Assembly (NCBI GenBank): GCA_006226595.1
Contig: SBGP01000098.1
Location: 62,001 to 126,000 of the forward strand
DNA: 64,000 bases
Direction: 5' to 3'
Source of the DNA: Deltaproteobacteria bacterium
GTDB taxonomy: Bacteria > Myxococcota_A > UBA796 > GCA-2862545
How positions within the stretch are numbered: the stretch's first letter is position 1; each line of letters starts with the position of its first letter. Of the stretch, positions 17,409 to 26,250 are shown piece by piece. The notes below the pieces were generated by a model that did not search any database, was not told the origin of the DNA, and saw only the letters and a list, made by a program, of their open reading frames with translations. Made by a program: the position numbers and the translations under genes.

Positions 17409-18377
17409 TTAGATCAGGCCGACCCGATCACGCACGCGTTCGAGCACCACATCGGCGGCGGAGCGCGCTCGGCGGGCCCCTTCGGCGAGTACCTCTTCGA
17501 GGCGCTCGGGGTGCGCCATCCACTCGTGGTAGCGCTCGCGTGGTTCTTCCAGCGTCGCATTCACGACCTGGAACAGCTCTTCCTTCGCGTGTCCATAACC
17601 CATGCCCGGCACGAGGTACCGCTCGCGGAGCGCCGCCGTCTGCTCGGGCGTCGCGAACAACTTGTACAGGCTGTACACGTTGCAGGTGTCCGGGTCCTTG
17701 ACCTCGTCCACGCCCTTGCTGTCGGTGACGATCTTCATCACGAGCTTGCGGAGCTTCTTGGGCGGCAGCCACAGCGGGATGACGTTGTTGTACGACTTCG
17801 ACATCTTCTGGCCGTCGAGGCCGACGATGGTCGCGACGTCCGGCTGGATGCTGACCTCCGGCACGACCAGGGTCCCCTCGCCGAAGCGGTGGTTCACCTT
17901 GATCGCCATGTCGCGGCACAGCTCGACGTGCTGCTTCTGGTCCGCGCCCACCGGCACGACGTGGCTGTCGTAGAGCAGGATGTCGGCGGCCATCAGCGAC
18001 GGGTAGTTGAAGATACCGGCGTTGATGTCGCCACCGCGGTCGCGCGCCTGCTTGTACGCGCCCATGCGCTCCAGCTGCCCCATGGACACCTGGCAGGTCA
18101 GGATCCACGCCAGCTCGCACACCTCGGGGATGGAGGACTGCCGGAAGAGGATGGTGCGCTCGGGGTCGAGGCCGAGGGCCATCCAGGTCGCCGCGGTCTC
18201 GAGCGTGTGGGCGCGCAGCTTCTCGCGGTCGAACACGCTGGTCAGCGCGTGGTAGTCCGCGATGAAGTAGTACGCCTCGTACTTCTCCTGCAGAGCCAGA
18301 GCCGGGCGAATCATGCCCAGGTAGTTGCCGAGGTGAACGTCACCGGTCGGCTTGATCCCGGTAAGTGCGCGTTGCAC
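17409..18377 (-). CDS. trpS: Tryptophanyl-tRNA synthetase
   Basis: A 322-residue class I synthetase that charges tRNA-Trp in the cytoplasm. The HIGH-type motif is TGDVHLGNYLG (11-21) and the KMSKS loop is GQKMSKSYNN (189-198). GAYKQARDRGGDINAGIFNYP and SHVVPVGADQKQHVEL form the tryptophan and adenylate site. The GTG at 18377 is chosen because GGAGG stands six bases upstream and the protein then begins at the expected VQRALTGIKPTG; longer reading frames add a non-homologous tail. It precedes the sigma-70 gene on the same strand. Confidence 0.93.
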   Translation of the reverse strand: MQRALTGIKPTGDVHLGNYLGMIRPALALQEKYEAYYFIADYHALTSVFDREKLRAHTLETAATWMALGLDPERTILFRQSSIPEVCELAWILTCQVSMGQLERMGAYKQARDRGGDINAGIFNYPSLMAADILLYDSHVVPVGADQKQHVELCRDMAIKVNHRFGEGTLVVPEVSIQPDVATIVGLDGQKMSKSYNNVIPLWLPPKKLRKLVMKIVTDSKGVDEVKDPDTCNVYSLYKLFATPEQTAALRERYLVPGMGYGHAKEELFQVVNATLEEPRERYHEWMAHPERLEEVLAEGARRARSAADVVLERVRDRVGLI

Positions 18378-18460
18378 GAAGTGCCTCCGAGGCGCGCATG
18401 TACACTGAGCGGACGCTGAATTCCACCTCAGTGGCGAAAGATCCAAAAACTACAAGTGCG

Positions 18461-19000
18461 TCAGTTGAGCTCGAAGTAGCCCTGGACGTTGTACGTGGAG
18501 CCGTCCTGAAGCTGGCCGGAGTACGCGTACGCCCAGCCGTTGCCGGAGGCCTCGCCGGTCGCGATGCCGTAGGTCTGCCACTGACCCTGCTGGTCCTGGT
18601 AGGCGCCGTAGATGTCCGGCACGCCGTTGTTCCACTGCAGCAGACGGTACGTCGGCGAAGTGACGCTGATGCCGCAGATGGTCTGGGGCGTGACCACGAT
18701 CTCGTAGGCGGGCGGGTCCACCTGGAACCGCGGCCCCTCTTCCTGCAGCGTGAGCGAGCCCCCGCCGCAGTCGCGTCCGGGGAACTCGAAGGTCCGATCT
18801 CCCGTCCACACCTCGGTCAGCGGGTCGGTATCCGCGTCGGTGTCACTGTCGGAGTCGGCGTCGGTGTCGCTGTCGGTGTCCGTGTCGGTGTCCGTGTCCG
18901 ACTCGACCACGCCCGAGTCCTCGGACGTGGGGTCGGAAGCCGAGCCCTCGACCACACAGCCAGCGAGCAGGAACGGGACGATCGACAGGAACGCGCGCAT
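18461..19000 (-). CDS. Lipoprotein with Asp/Ser/Thr-Asp linker
   Basis: A 179-residue exported lipoprotein. The signal peptide ends in the lipobox LLAGC (Cys about residue 15). Residues about 34-59 are an almost pure alternation of Asp with Thr, Ser or Ala. After this linker comes a beta-rich domain of about 115 residues with two cysteines (DCGGGS and TICG) and no family I recognise. Such acidic linkers probably extend a surface domain from the outer membrane and may bind calcium. The polysaccharide deacetylase at 37119 has a longer linker of the same composition. ATG at 19000 is the start. Confidence 0.78.
   Translation of the reverse strand: MRAFLSIVPFLLAGCVVEGSASDPTSEDSGVVESDTDTDTDTDSDTDADSDSDTDADTDPLTEVWTGDRTFEFPGRDCGGGSLTLQEEGPRFQVDPPAYEIVVTPQTICGISVTSPTYRLLQWNNGVPDIYGAYQDQQGQWQTYGIATGEASGNGWAYAYSGQLQDGSTYNVQGYFELN
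18823..18903 (-). repeat. Asp-rich coding repeat (GAC-NNN units)
   Basis: A run of six-base GAC-ACC/GAC-TCC/GAC-GCG-type units encoding the acidic linker of the lipoprotein. The repeat is imperfect at the third codon position, which suggests selection for the protein sequence rather than recent slippage. Confidence 0.75.
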
Positions 19001-19049
19001 GACTCTTCCCCCAGTGGGGCAGGATACGCGAGGCGAGCGCCCTCCGCGA

Positions 19050-20081
19050 CTACCAGTCGAGGATGGCGGCGCCCCAGGTGAAGCCGGAGCCGAAGCCGAC
19101 GAGCGCAACCTTCATGCCGGGCTTCAGCTTTCCGTCGCGCTCGGCCTCGGCGAGGAGGATCGGAATCGTCGCGGCGGTGGTGTTGCCGTAGCGATCGATG
19201 TTGTGCACGACCTTCTCGTCGGGCAGCCCGAGCTGCTGCTGCACGTACTGGTTGATGCGCATGTTGGCCTGGTGGCAGACGAGCAGGTCGATGTCCTTGG
19301 GACCGATGCCCTGCTCCTCGCAGACCTTCCACAGCGACACGATCATCCACTGCACCGCGTTCTTGAACACGAGGCGGCCGTTCATGTGGGCCCACATGTC
19401 CTCGGGCGGGACGACGCCGTTGCCGTCCGCGTCCACGTTCATGAACGGGCGCTTCTTGATGTCCCACACCTTCTGGCACAGCTCCTCGGCGTGGCGGCCA
19501 TCGGCCCCGAGGGTCCACGTGCGCAGGCCGCGGTCTTCGTCGGTAGCGCTGACGACCACCGCACCGGCACCGTCGCCGAACAGCGAGGACACGGTGCGAC
19601 CGGTGGTCGACAGGTCCAGCGCGGCGGAGTGGGTCTCGGCGCCGACGAGCAGCACGTGCTTGCACCCGCCCGCCTGCACCATCGACGCGGCGGTGGCGAG
19701 GCCGTAGAGGAAGCCGGAGCACTGGTTGCGCACATCGAGGGCCGGAATGAACTTCGGCGGGTCGAGCTCGGCCACGTTGAACTTGCGCTGCAGGAGCACA
19801 CCGGAGCCCGGGAAGGCGTAGTCGGGCGACAGCGTCGCGAACACGATCATGTCGATGTCGGCGATGGTCAGCCCCGCTCGCTCGAGAGCCTGGACCGACG
19901 CCTCGTAGGCCAGATCCGCGGTGCCCACACCCTCCTCGGCAAAGCGGCGGGCCTCGATGCCGGTGCGCTTCACGATCCACTCGTTGCTGGTCTCGATGCC
20001 GTAGTCGGCGACGAGGTTGTCGTTGGTGACCACGCGCGGCGGCACGTAGAAGCCGGTGCCGGAGATGTAGGCGTTGGGCAT
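19050..20081 (-). CDS. fabH: 3-oxoacyl-ACP synthase III
   Basis: A 343-residue thiolase-fold condensing enzyme. The catalytic triad is intact: Cys121 in RNQCSGF, His270 in CHQANMRI and Asn300 in YGNTTAATIP. FGDGAGAVVV and the C-terminal VALVGFGSGFTWGAAIL match FabH. It normally condenses an acyl-CoA primer with malonyl-ACP to start fatty acid synthesis. A roughly 30-residue insertion around DIKKRPFMNVDADGNG makes it longer than E. coli FabH (about 317 residues), and it is not accompanied by other fab genes, so a specialised primer or a secondary pathway is possible. Start ATG at 20081. Confidence 0.9.
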   Translation of the reverse strand: MPNAYISGTGFYVPPRVVTNDNLVADYGIETSNEWIVKRTGIEARRFAEEGVGTADLAYEASVQALERAGLTIADIDMIVFATLSPDYAFPGSGVLLQRKFNVAELDPPKFIPALDVRNQCSGFLYGLATAASMVQAGGCKHVLLVGAETHSAALDLSTTGRTVSSLFGDGAGAVVVSATDEDRGLRTWTLGADGRHAEELCQKVWDIKKRPFMNVDADGNGVVPPEDMWAHMNGRLVFKNAVQWMIVSLWKVCEEQGIGPKDIDLLVCHQANMRINQYVQQQLGLPDEKVVHNIDRYGNTTAATIPILLAEAERDGKLKPGMKVALVGFGSGFTWGAAILDW

Positions 20082-20128
20082 GGGGAACTCCAGGGTACGG
20101 TTCGGGTCCGAGCGGACGAACGGGAGGC

Positions 20129-20986
20129 TTACTGCGCTGCCTCGGAGAGGGCGAGGAACGCATCGAGAGAGGGGTCGCCCACCAGGTAGAGAGCGGGCGC
20201 CACGAAGAGCACGACCGCCGCGGTCAGCGAGCGCATGCGCGCCGACTCCGAGCGCGCCGCGAGGCCGACGGCGAGCAGCAGCGGGAGCAGCGCGACGAGA
20301 GCGGTGGCATGGTTCCAGGGCGCAAACTTGTCGACGACACCGGTCATCGCACGCTCGTAGTACACGGCGACCTTGTCCGGGCCAGGAAGCCTGAGGGTGA
20401 CACCGACGAACGCGAGCCCACGCTGCGCGAGCTCACCGCCCGCCACCAGCAAGGCAAACACCGAGGCTCCGGCCACCGCCGGGTCCTTGCCACCCTCGGC
20501 ATCCGTGCCGACCATCGCCGCGGCACACAGCAAGCCGCTCACCGCGTACAAGCCGGTGCGCAGCCCCACAGGCCAGTAGTCGACCTCGGGCAGGCCGTAG
20601 CCCCAAGGCAAGGCCATCACGAGCAGGGTCGCCGCCGCTACCGCCCCGCCGAAGGCGAGCTCGCGGCGCTCGGCACGCAGGCTCGCCGCCGCCGCCGCGC
20701 CAAGCACGATCAGCGAAGCAGGCCACAGATAGAACCACCCGAGCACGCGAGTGCCGAGGTTGAGCGCGAGGCCGTTCACCGGGTCACCAGCGAGCCCGAG
20801 CGCCCCCACGGCGAGCACGACGACCGCCGGCAGCAGCACCGGGGCGGCGAGCAGTGCGCCCGCGGTGGGCTTGCCCTGCAGCAGACGCACGGCCACGGCG
20901 ATCGCGAGCAGCACGCTCACCAGCGTCGCCGCGAGCTCGACCAGCAGGAAGGGGCCCATGAGGGCCGGGATCTCACCGAGGGTCAT
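20129..20986 (-). CDS. Multi-pass membrane protein of unknown function
   Basis: A 285-residue integral membrane protein with about eight predicted hydrophobic segments, the first at residues 11-35 and the last at about 255-272. No catalytic or transporter signature is visible. It is Ala/Leu/Val-rich, with short loops and one longer loop near PEVDYWPVGLRTG. It lies 47 bases upstream of fabH and 39 bases downstream of a glycosyltransferase on the same strand, so the three may be transcribed together. ATG at 20986. Confidence 0.72.
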   Translation of the reverse strand: MTLGEIPALMGPFLLVELAATLVSVLLAIAVAVRLLQGKPTAGALLAAPVLLPAVVVLAVGALGLAGDPVNGLALNLGTRVLGWFYLWPASLIVLGAAAAASLRAERRELAFGGAVAAATLLVMALPWGYGLPEVDYWPVGLRTGLYAVSGLLCAAAMVGTDAEGGKDPAVAGASVFALLVAGGELAQRGLAFVGVTLRLPGPDKVAVYYERAMTGVVDKFAPWNHATALVALLPLLLAVGLAARSESARMRSLTAAVVLFVAPALYLVGDPSLDAFLALSEAAQ

Positions 20987-21025
20987 GCCTTCTCCGGGTC
21001 GGCGGTTGTACGACGGATCCCGGGT

Positions 21026-21895
21026 TCAGGACAACAGCGCAGGCGGCGAGGCCGCCGCGGCCACCCCGCGCCCGTAGGCCTCCATGAGCTCGGGCACCGC
21101 CGCGGGACGTCGCCAGCTCGCCGCGAAGCGCGCCGCCACCGCCGCGAAGGTGAGCCGTCCACGCGCCACCGCGACCGGTCCGCGGTGCGTTGCCAGGAAC
21201 AGCCCCGTGTTGTGAAAGCGCCACCAGTGGTGCAGGGATTCGGGCATGCGCACGCCGCCAGACGGAGCCGAGAGGTGCTCCACCCGCACGTCTCCGACGA
21301 AGTGAAGCGCCAGACCCAGTCGTCGCACCCGCTCGCTGGCGTCGGTGTCCTCGAGGAACGCGGTGCCGCCGTACCGCCGGTCGAAGCCGCCGACGTCGCG
21401 CAAGACCTCGGTGCGAAAGGCCATCGCGCAGCCCTTGAGAGAGTGCACCGTCCCCTGCCCCGCCCCGTCGAGGTTGGTGAGCACGCGCCCGCCGGGGCCG
21501 ACGCGGTTGACGACGGGCGGGCGGTTCGGGCGGACCCGGTGCTCGTGGATGCGCGGTACGGCGCCCCCCACCCCCGCGCGGTCCAGGGTCGCGCTCAGAC
21601 CGGCGAGCACGCCGTCTCCGAGACGCACGTCATCGTCCAGGTAGATCACGTGGACACCGCGCGCGCGCGACAGCGCCAGGTTCCGAGCGTGCGGCAGCTC
21701 GCGCACCGCGGAGTGCGAGAGCAGGACCCGCGAATCGGAGGGCAGTGCCTCGGCGAGGGCCCGGTGCTGCTCGGGTGGCGACTGGTCGATGACCAGGCAC
21801 TCGGCCGCGTCCGGGAGCTGTGCCACGACGTCGGCGACCGCGTCCGCGCAAGGACCCGGTCGGCCTGCGGTGCAGATGGCGACGGTGAGCTCCAT
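21026..21895 (-). CDS. Family 2 glycosyltransferase
   Basis: A 289-residue GT-A glycosyltransferase. It begins with ELTVAICTAGRP and has the nucleotide-sugar/metal motif VIYLDDDVRLGDG (the DDD near residue 90). GGFDRRYGGTAFLEDTDASERVRRLG is the acceptor-side ED-containing block seen in rhamnosyl- and galactosyltransferases. There is no membrane anchor, though the C-terminus is amphipathic. The ATG at 21895 is chosen as it begins the conserved strand. It is divergent from the RNA methyltransferase, with a 50-base gap. Confidence 0.85.
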   Translation of the reverse strand: MELTVAICTAGRPGPCADAVADVVAQLPDAAECLVIDQSPPEQHRALAEALPSDSRVLLSHSAVRELPHARNLALSRARGVHVIYLDDDVRLGDGVLAGLSATLDRAGVGGAVPRIHEHRVRPNRPPVVNRVGPGGRVLTNLDGAGQGTVHSLKGCAMAFRTEVLRDVGGFDRRYGGTAFLEDTDASERVRRLGLALHFVGDVRVEHLSAPSGGVRMPESLHHWWRFHNTGLFLATHRGPVAVARGRLTFAAVAARFAASWRRPAAVPELMEAYGRGVAAAASPPALLS

Positions 21896-21945
21896 GTGCC
21901 GCGAGCATAGCGCCACCGCGATATCCAGGCCCGGAGGAGGTGCGG

Positions 21946-23136
21946 GTGCCCGAGGTCGATCTCGCCTGGCTGAATGCGAACGGGAGCTGCGGAGCCCGCA
22001 TGGGCAAGGGCATCGTCGAGGTGCGCGGCGGTGTGCCGGGGGACCGCGTCGCCATCGACATCACCCGCAAGCGCGGCCGCAACGCCAGCGCCGTGGTCAC
22101 CGAGGTCGTCACGCCGTCCGCGGACCGGCGAGCGCCTCCCTGCCCCTTCGACGCCGCCTGCGGTGGCTGCGATCTCGCGGCCCTCACTCCCGACGCCCAG
22201 CTCGCGGCCAAGGCGCGCATGGTCCAGCATGCCCTGCGCCTGCCGGAGACCCCGTCGATCACCGCCTCTCCGCGGCCCACCGGGCACCGGGCTCGGGTGA
22301 AGCTCGGCCTCGACGGCACGTCGCTCGGCTACCGTCGCGCTCGCTCCCACGAGCTCGTCGACATCGACGTGTGCCGTATCGCGCGTCCCGAAGTCCAGGC
22401 GGCGATGACTCGCCTGCGCGCGCACCTCGTCGAGCACGGTCCCCTGCCCTTCACCGAGGTCGAGATTCGTAGCGATGGCAGCCGCACCGTGTACGCCTTC
22501 GAGGGCAGCCGGCGCGACGCCCCCGACACCCTGCATCAGCTCGGCGACGTCGCCGTCGGCGGCAAGACGATCAGCGGCGATGCCACCCTTCAGCTCGACA
22601 TCCTCGGGCTGTCGCTGCGCGCCTCGCCTCCGTCGTTCTTCCAGGTCAACCTCGAGGGCAACGCGCTACTCGCCGACTTCGTGCGGCAGACCGTCCTCGC
22701 CACGGGCCCCTCTCACGTGCTCGACCTGTACGCGGGCATCGGCAACCTCGACCTGCCCCTCGCCGCCGAGGGCATCGCCATCACCGCCGTCGAGCTCGAG
22801 GGCGCGGCCATCCGCGATCTCGCGCACACCGCCGAGCAGCTCGGTATTGCCGACCGCGTCTCGGTGACCACCGGTCCCGCGGAGCGCTACGACCCGGGGG
22901 CCGCCTTCTTCGACGTGCTCGTCCTCGACCCGCCACGGGCCGGGGCTCCCGGCGTCCTCGCCAAGGCCGCCGTCCTGCGACCGCACACCGTCGTGTACGT
23001 GGCTTGCCACGTCGGCTCGCTGGCGCGGGACGCCAAGGAACTGCTCTCCGCCGGCTACCGCATGGAACAGGTGCGTTGCTACGACCTGTTCCCGGACACG
23101 CACCACGTCGAGACCGTCGCCGTATTCCGGCGCTGA
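21946..23136 (+). CDS. TrmA/RlmD-type RNA (uracil-5) methyltransferase
   Basis: A 396-residue SAM-dependent methyltransferase of the TrmA/RlmC/RlmD group, which makes 5-methyluridine in rRNA or tRNA. It has an N-terminal TRAM-like domain (about 1-55) and cysteines 66, 72, 75 and 143 in the spacing of the family's [4Fe-4S] cluster. The SAM-binding VLDLYAGIGNLDLPLA, VLVLDPPRAGAP and the nucleophile segment YVACHVGSLARD (Cys) follow. Whether the target is rRNA or tRNA is not clear. GTG at 21946 is preferred because GGAGGAG ends six bases before it; GTG at 21940 would touch the ribosome binding site. Confidence 0.9.
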   Translation: MPEVDLAWLNANGSCGARMGKGIVEVRGGVPGDRVAIDITRKRGRNASAVVTEVVTPSADRRAPPCPFDAACGGCDLAALTPDAQLAAKARMVQHALRLPETPSITASPRPTGHRARVKLGLDGTSLGYRRARSHELVDIDVCRIARPEVQAAMTRLRAHLVEHGPLPFTEVEIRSDGSRTVYAFEGSRRDAPDTLHQLGDVAVGGKTISGDATLQLDILGLSLRASPPSFFQVNLEGNALLADFVRQTVLATGPSHVLDLYAGIGNLDLPLAAEGIAITAVELEGAAIRDLAHTAEQLGIADRVSVTTGPAERYDPGAAFFDVLVLDPPRAGAPGVLAKAAVLRPHTVVYVACHVGSLARDAKELLSAGYRMEQVRCYDLFPDTHHVETVAVFRR

Positions 23137-23247
23137 CCGACGCTCGCCAGACCTGCCGCGTGTCGAGAGCCCGTGCGGACTCACGGGTCGGATCGGCATC
23201 CGCGCCGACAGTGCGTTAAGTCCCGCCGGCTTCAGGAGGCCCATCCC

Positions 23248-25776
23248 ATGTGCATCGCCCATCGCAACGCTGGCTCTTTCCTCGCTGCCGGGGGCGGCGG
23301 TCGAATGGCCTTCTCGGAGCCCGGCGTCGAGCCGCACTACGGGCCGTCCCGCGCGGTGCGCATCCAGCACATGGACCTCACGCTGTCCCTCGAGCCCACC
23401 GAGAACAAGTGGTCGGGCACCGCGCGCCTCACGATCAAGGCGCTGCCCCTGTTCCAGGGCGCGAGCCGCTACGACCTCGATCAGGTCGAGGTGATCTCGG
23501 TCACCGACGGCAAGGGCAAGGCGCTCGACTACACCCACGACGACGCCGAGCTCGTCGTCGAACACAGCAAGGCTACGCGCGAGATCGTCGTCGCCTTCCG
23601 CGGCGAGAACCCCATCGCCGGCCTGTACTTCACCGGCCCGACCGCCGAGCTGCCCGACCGCCAGCACATGGCGTGGACCCAGTGCCAGGACGAGGACGGC
23701 CACTTCGTCTTCCCCTGCCACGACAACCCGCGCTTCAAGCACGCGTGGAGCATCCACCTCGACGCGCCCGCCGGCTACACCCTGCTCTCGAACGGTGAGC
23801 GCGGCGAGTCGGGTGAGAAGGACGGCCGCGCCTTCGCGCACTTCGAGCAGAAGGACCCGATGCCGGCGTACCTGTTCACCGCGGTGGCCGCGAAGCTCGC
23901 GGTGACCGAGGCGACCTGGCGCGACAAGAGCGTGCGCTACCTCGTGCCCGTGGGCGAGGAAGAGGCCGTGCTCCGCTCGATGGGCAAGACCCCGCTGATG
24001 ATGGAGCACTTCTCCGACATCACCGGGCACGACTACGCGTGGCCTCGCTACGACCAGGTGGTCGTCCACGAGTTCATCTTCGGCGGCATGGAGAACACCG
24101 GCTGCACGACGATGACCGACGTGCTGCTCGTCGACGAGAAGGCCATCCTCGAGTGGGACCCGGACGGACTCGTCGCCCACGAGCTCGCTCACCAGTGGTT
24201 CGGTGACCTGGTCACCTGCCAGGACTGGAGCCAGGCGTGGCTCAACGAGTCGTGGGCCACGTTCATGGAGCTCGTGTGGTGGGAGCACGACCGCGACGAG
24301 GCCGAGGCAACCTGGTACCGCTGGGACCTGCAGCGCGCGTACATGGCCGAGGATGGGGGCCGCTACCGCCGCCCGATCGTCAGCTACCAGTTCCGCGAGC
24401 CGATCGACGTCTTCGACCGGCACCTCTACCAGAAGGGCGCGTGCGTGCTCGGCACCCTGCGCACCATGCTCGGTGACAAGGCGTTCTGGGCCGGCGTGAA
24501 GGCCTACCTCAAGGCGAACCGCCACGGCACCGTGCACACCCGCCTGTTCCAGCGCTCGCTGGAAGAGACCACGGGCGCGAACCTCGACCGCTTCTTCGAC
24601 CAGTGGATTCACGGCGCCGGCCACCCCGACGTCACCGTGAAGCTGTCGTGGGACAACAACCAGCTCACCGCCGTGGTCAGCCAGGCGCAGAGCGGCGACG
24701 ACACCGCCAAGGCCTTTGCCTTCCCGCTGAACATCGAGGTCGTGTCGACCACCGGCAAGACCACCGCGGTGACCCTCGACATCACCGAGCGCGACCGCGC
24801 CTTCGTGATCCCGACCCGCGGCAAGGTCGCGACCGTGCGCGTCGATCCCGGCCTGAAGGTGCTCGCCGACATCAAGATCGAGGCGCCCCGCGGCTGGCTC
24901 GTGAAGCTGCTCTCCGACGACTGCCCCGTCCTCGCCCTGCGCGCCGCCCAGGCCCTGGCCAAGGAAGGCACCCCGGCCGCCTTCGACGCACTGCACGAGG
25001 CGCTCGCCAGCGACGCCTTCCACGGCGTGCGCGAGGAGATCGCCGGGCTGGTGGCCAAGCGTGGCGGCGTCGAGGCCCTCGAGGTGCTCACCACGCGCCT
25101 CGCCGAGGAGAGCGACCCGCGCGTGCGCCGCGCCATCGCCGCCGGCCTCGGCGCGTTCAAGCGCAAGGAAGCCGCCGACGCACTCATCGCCGTCATCGAC
25201 GAGGAAGAGCCCCAGTCCTGGCACCTGCTCGGCAGCGCGCTGACCTCGCTCGCCAAGACCCAGGACGCGCGGGCCATCGACGCGATTCGCCCGCACCTCG
25301 ACACGGCGTCGTGGGCCGATCTCGTGCGTCAGCGCGCGGTCGTCGCCCTCGGGTTCACCCGCAGCGAGGCGGTGGTCGACACGCTGATCGAGCGCAGCCG
25401 TGTGGGCGTCAACGACCGCCTGCGCAGCGGTGCCGCAGCGGCCCTCGGCCAGCTCGCCAACGACGTGCCCGATCTGCGCAAGCGCTGCGTCGAGCGCCTG
25501 GTCCACATGCTTCGCGAGCCCGGTTTCCGCGCACAGCTCGCCGCCATCGCAGCCCTCGAGACGGCCGGCGATGCCTCGGCCATGGGCGCCCTGTCCCAGG
25601 TGCACCGCTCGGCGCCCGACGGACGTACGCGCCGCGCCGCCTACGAGGCGCTGCACAGCCTGCGTCAGGGCCGCACCTCCGAGGAAGGCCTGCAGAGCCT
25701 GCGCGACGAGGTGTCCAAGCTCCAGGAAGAGCACGCCAAGCTGCGCACGCGCCTCGACAAGCTCGGCAAGGCGTGA
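23248..25776 (+). CDS. M1-family aminopeptidase with HEAT-like C-terminal domain
   Basis: An 842-residue zinc metallopeptidase. The exopeptidase motif GGMENTG is near residue 280. The zinc site is HELAH (311-315) with the third ligand Glu334 in WLNESWA, and YQKG carries the catalytic Tyr. It should remove N-terminal residues from peptides. The C-terminal 280 residues (about 555 onward) are a series of helical pairs such as RAAQALAKEGTPAAFDALHE and VRRAIAAGLGAFKRKEAADA, resembling HEAT repeats, and the chain ends in a short coiled coil. There is no signal peptide, so it is probably cytoplasmic. ATG at 23248 follows AGGAGG at eight bases; a second ATG occurs 19 codons later. Confidence 0.9.
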   Translation: MCIAHRNAGSFLAAGGGGRMAFSEPGVEPHYGPSRAVRIQHMDLTLSLEPTENKWSGTARLTIKALPLFQGASRYDLDQVEVISVTDGKGKALDYTHDDAELVVEHSKATREIVVAFRGENPIAGLYFTGPTAELPDRQHMAWTQCQDEDGHFVFPCHDNPRFKHAWSIHLDAPAGYTLLSNGERGESGEKDGRAFAHFEQKDPMPAYLFTAVAAKLAVTEATWRDKSVRYLVPVGEEEAVLRSMGKTPLMMEHFSDITGHDYAWPRYDQVVVHEFIFGGMENTGCTTMTDVLLVDEKAILEWDPDGLVAHELAHQWFGDLVTCQDWSQAWLNESWATFMELVWWEHDRDEAEATWYRWDLQRAYMAEDGGRYRRPIVSYQFREPIDVFDRHLYQKGACVLGTLRTMLGDKAFWAGVKAYLKANRHGTVHTRLFQRSLEETTGANLDRFFDQWIHGAGHPDVTVKLSWDNNQLTAVVSQAQSGDDTAKAFAFPLNIEVVSTTGKTTAVTLDITERDRAFVIPTRGKVATVRVDPGLKVLADIKIEAPRGWLVKLLSDDCPVLALRAAQALAKEGTPAAFDALHEALASDAFHGVREEIAGLVAKRGGVEALEVLTTRLAEESDPRVRRAIAAGLGAFKRKEAADALIAVIDEEEPQSWHLLGSALTSLAKTQDARAIDAIRPHLDTASWADLVRQRAVVALGFTRSEAVVDTLIERSRVGVNDRLRSGAAAALGQLANDVPDLRKRCVERLVHMLREPGFRAQLAAIAALETAGDASAMGALSQVHRSAPDGRTRRAAYEALHSLRQGRTSEEGLQSLRDEVSKLQEEHAKLRTRLDKLGKA

Positions 25777-25885
25777 GCCCGACGGGTCGTCATGCGAACT
25801 GAGTCACCATTCAGTTACGCGTGATGACCGAGCGATGCCGACGAAACGGGCGTACGATACGTGCCGTCCACACGGAGACGCCCCT

Positions 25886-26221
25886 ATGCGCAAGCTCGCT
25901 CTGATTCCCGCTCTGCTCCTGATCTTCCCCGCCTGTGGCATCGACGAAGACAACTTCGCCGACAGCATGGCTCGCGCCTGGTGTAGCAAGCAGCGCGAGT
26001 GCTACCGGGCGAACTACGACGAGAACTACGACAACCTCGACGACTGCACCGAGGACGTCAACGACTCCTACGAGGGCGTGCAGAACACGGCCGAGAACCT
26101 CGGGTGCGAGCTCAACGGCGATGCCGCCGCCGAGTACCGCAGCGAGCTGCTCAACGCCGAGTGCACCGAGTTCAACGACTCGTTCTGGCTCGCCGCCGAC
26201 GACGCGATCTGGGACTGCTGA
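25886..26221 (+). CDS. Small cysteine-containing lipoprotein
   Basis: A 111-residue lipoprotein with lipobox FPAC (Cys17). The mature part has six further cysteines (33, 39, 54, 74, 93, 111), acidic and helical, starting with WCSKQRECY. Even spacing and an even number of cysteines suggest three disulfides holding helical hairpins. I do not recognise the family. The Cys-x5-Cys pair resembles, but does not equal, the CX6C units of the large repeat lipoprotein at 34152. ATG at 25886 has a GGAG upstream. The VOC gene begins 29 bases downstream. Confidence 0.75.
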   Translation: MRKLALIPALLLIFPACGIDEDNFADSMARAWCSKQRECYRANYDENYDNLDDCTEDVNDSYEGVQNTAENLGCELNGDAAAEYRSELLNAECTEFNDSFWLAADDAIWDC

Positions 26222-26250
26222 TAGGCTCTCCCTCCAACGAGGGAGACCCC

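Noticed and set aside
18823-18903. A CRISPR array or regulatory repeat
   Set aside because: The periodic sequence is in frame within a gene and encodes alternating Asp residues; there are no spacers.
22666-25734. Open frame of about 1022 codons on the minus strand
   Set aside because: It lies opposite the RNA methyltransferase and the M1 aminopeptidase, both with clear family motifs. Its translation is low-complexity Arg/Gly/His/Val typical of antisense frames in GC-rich DNA.
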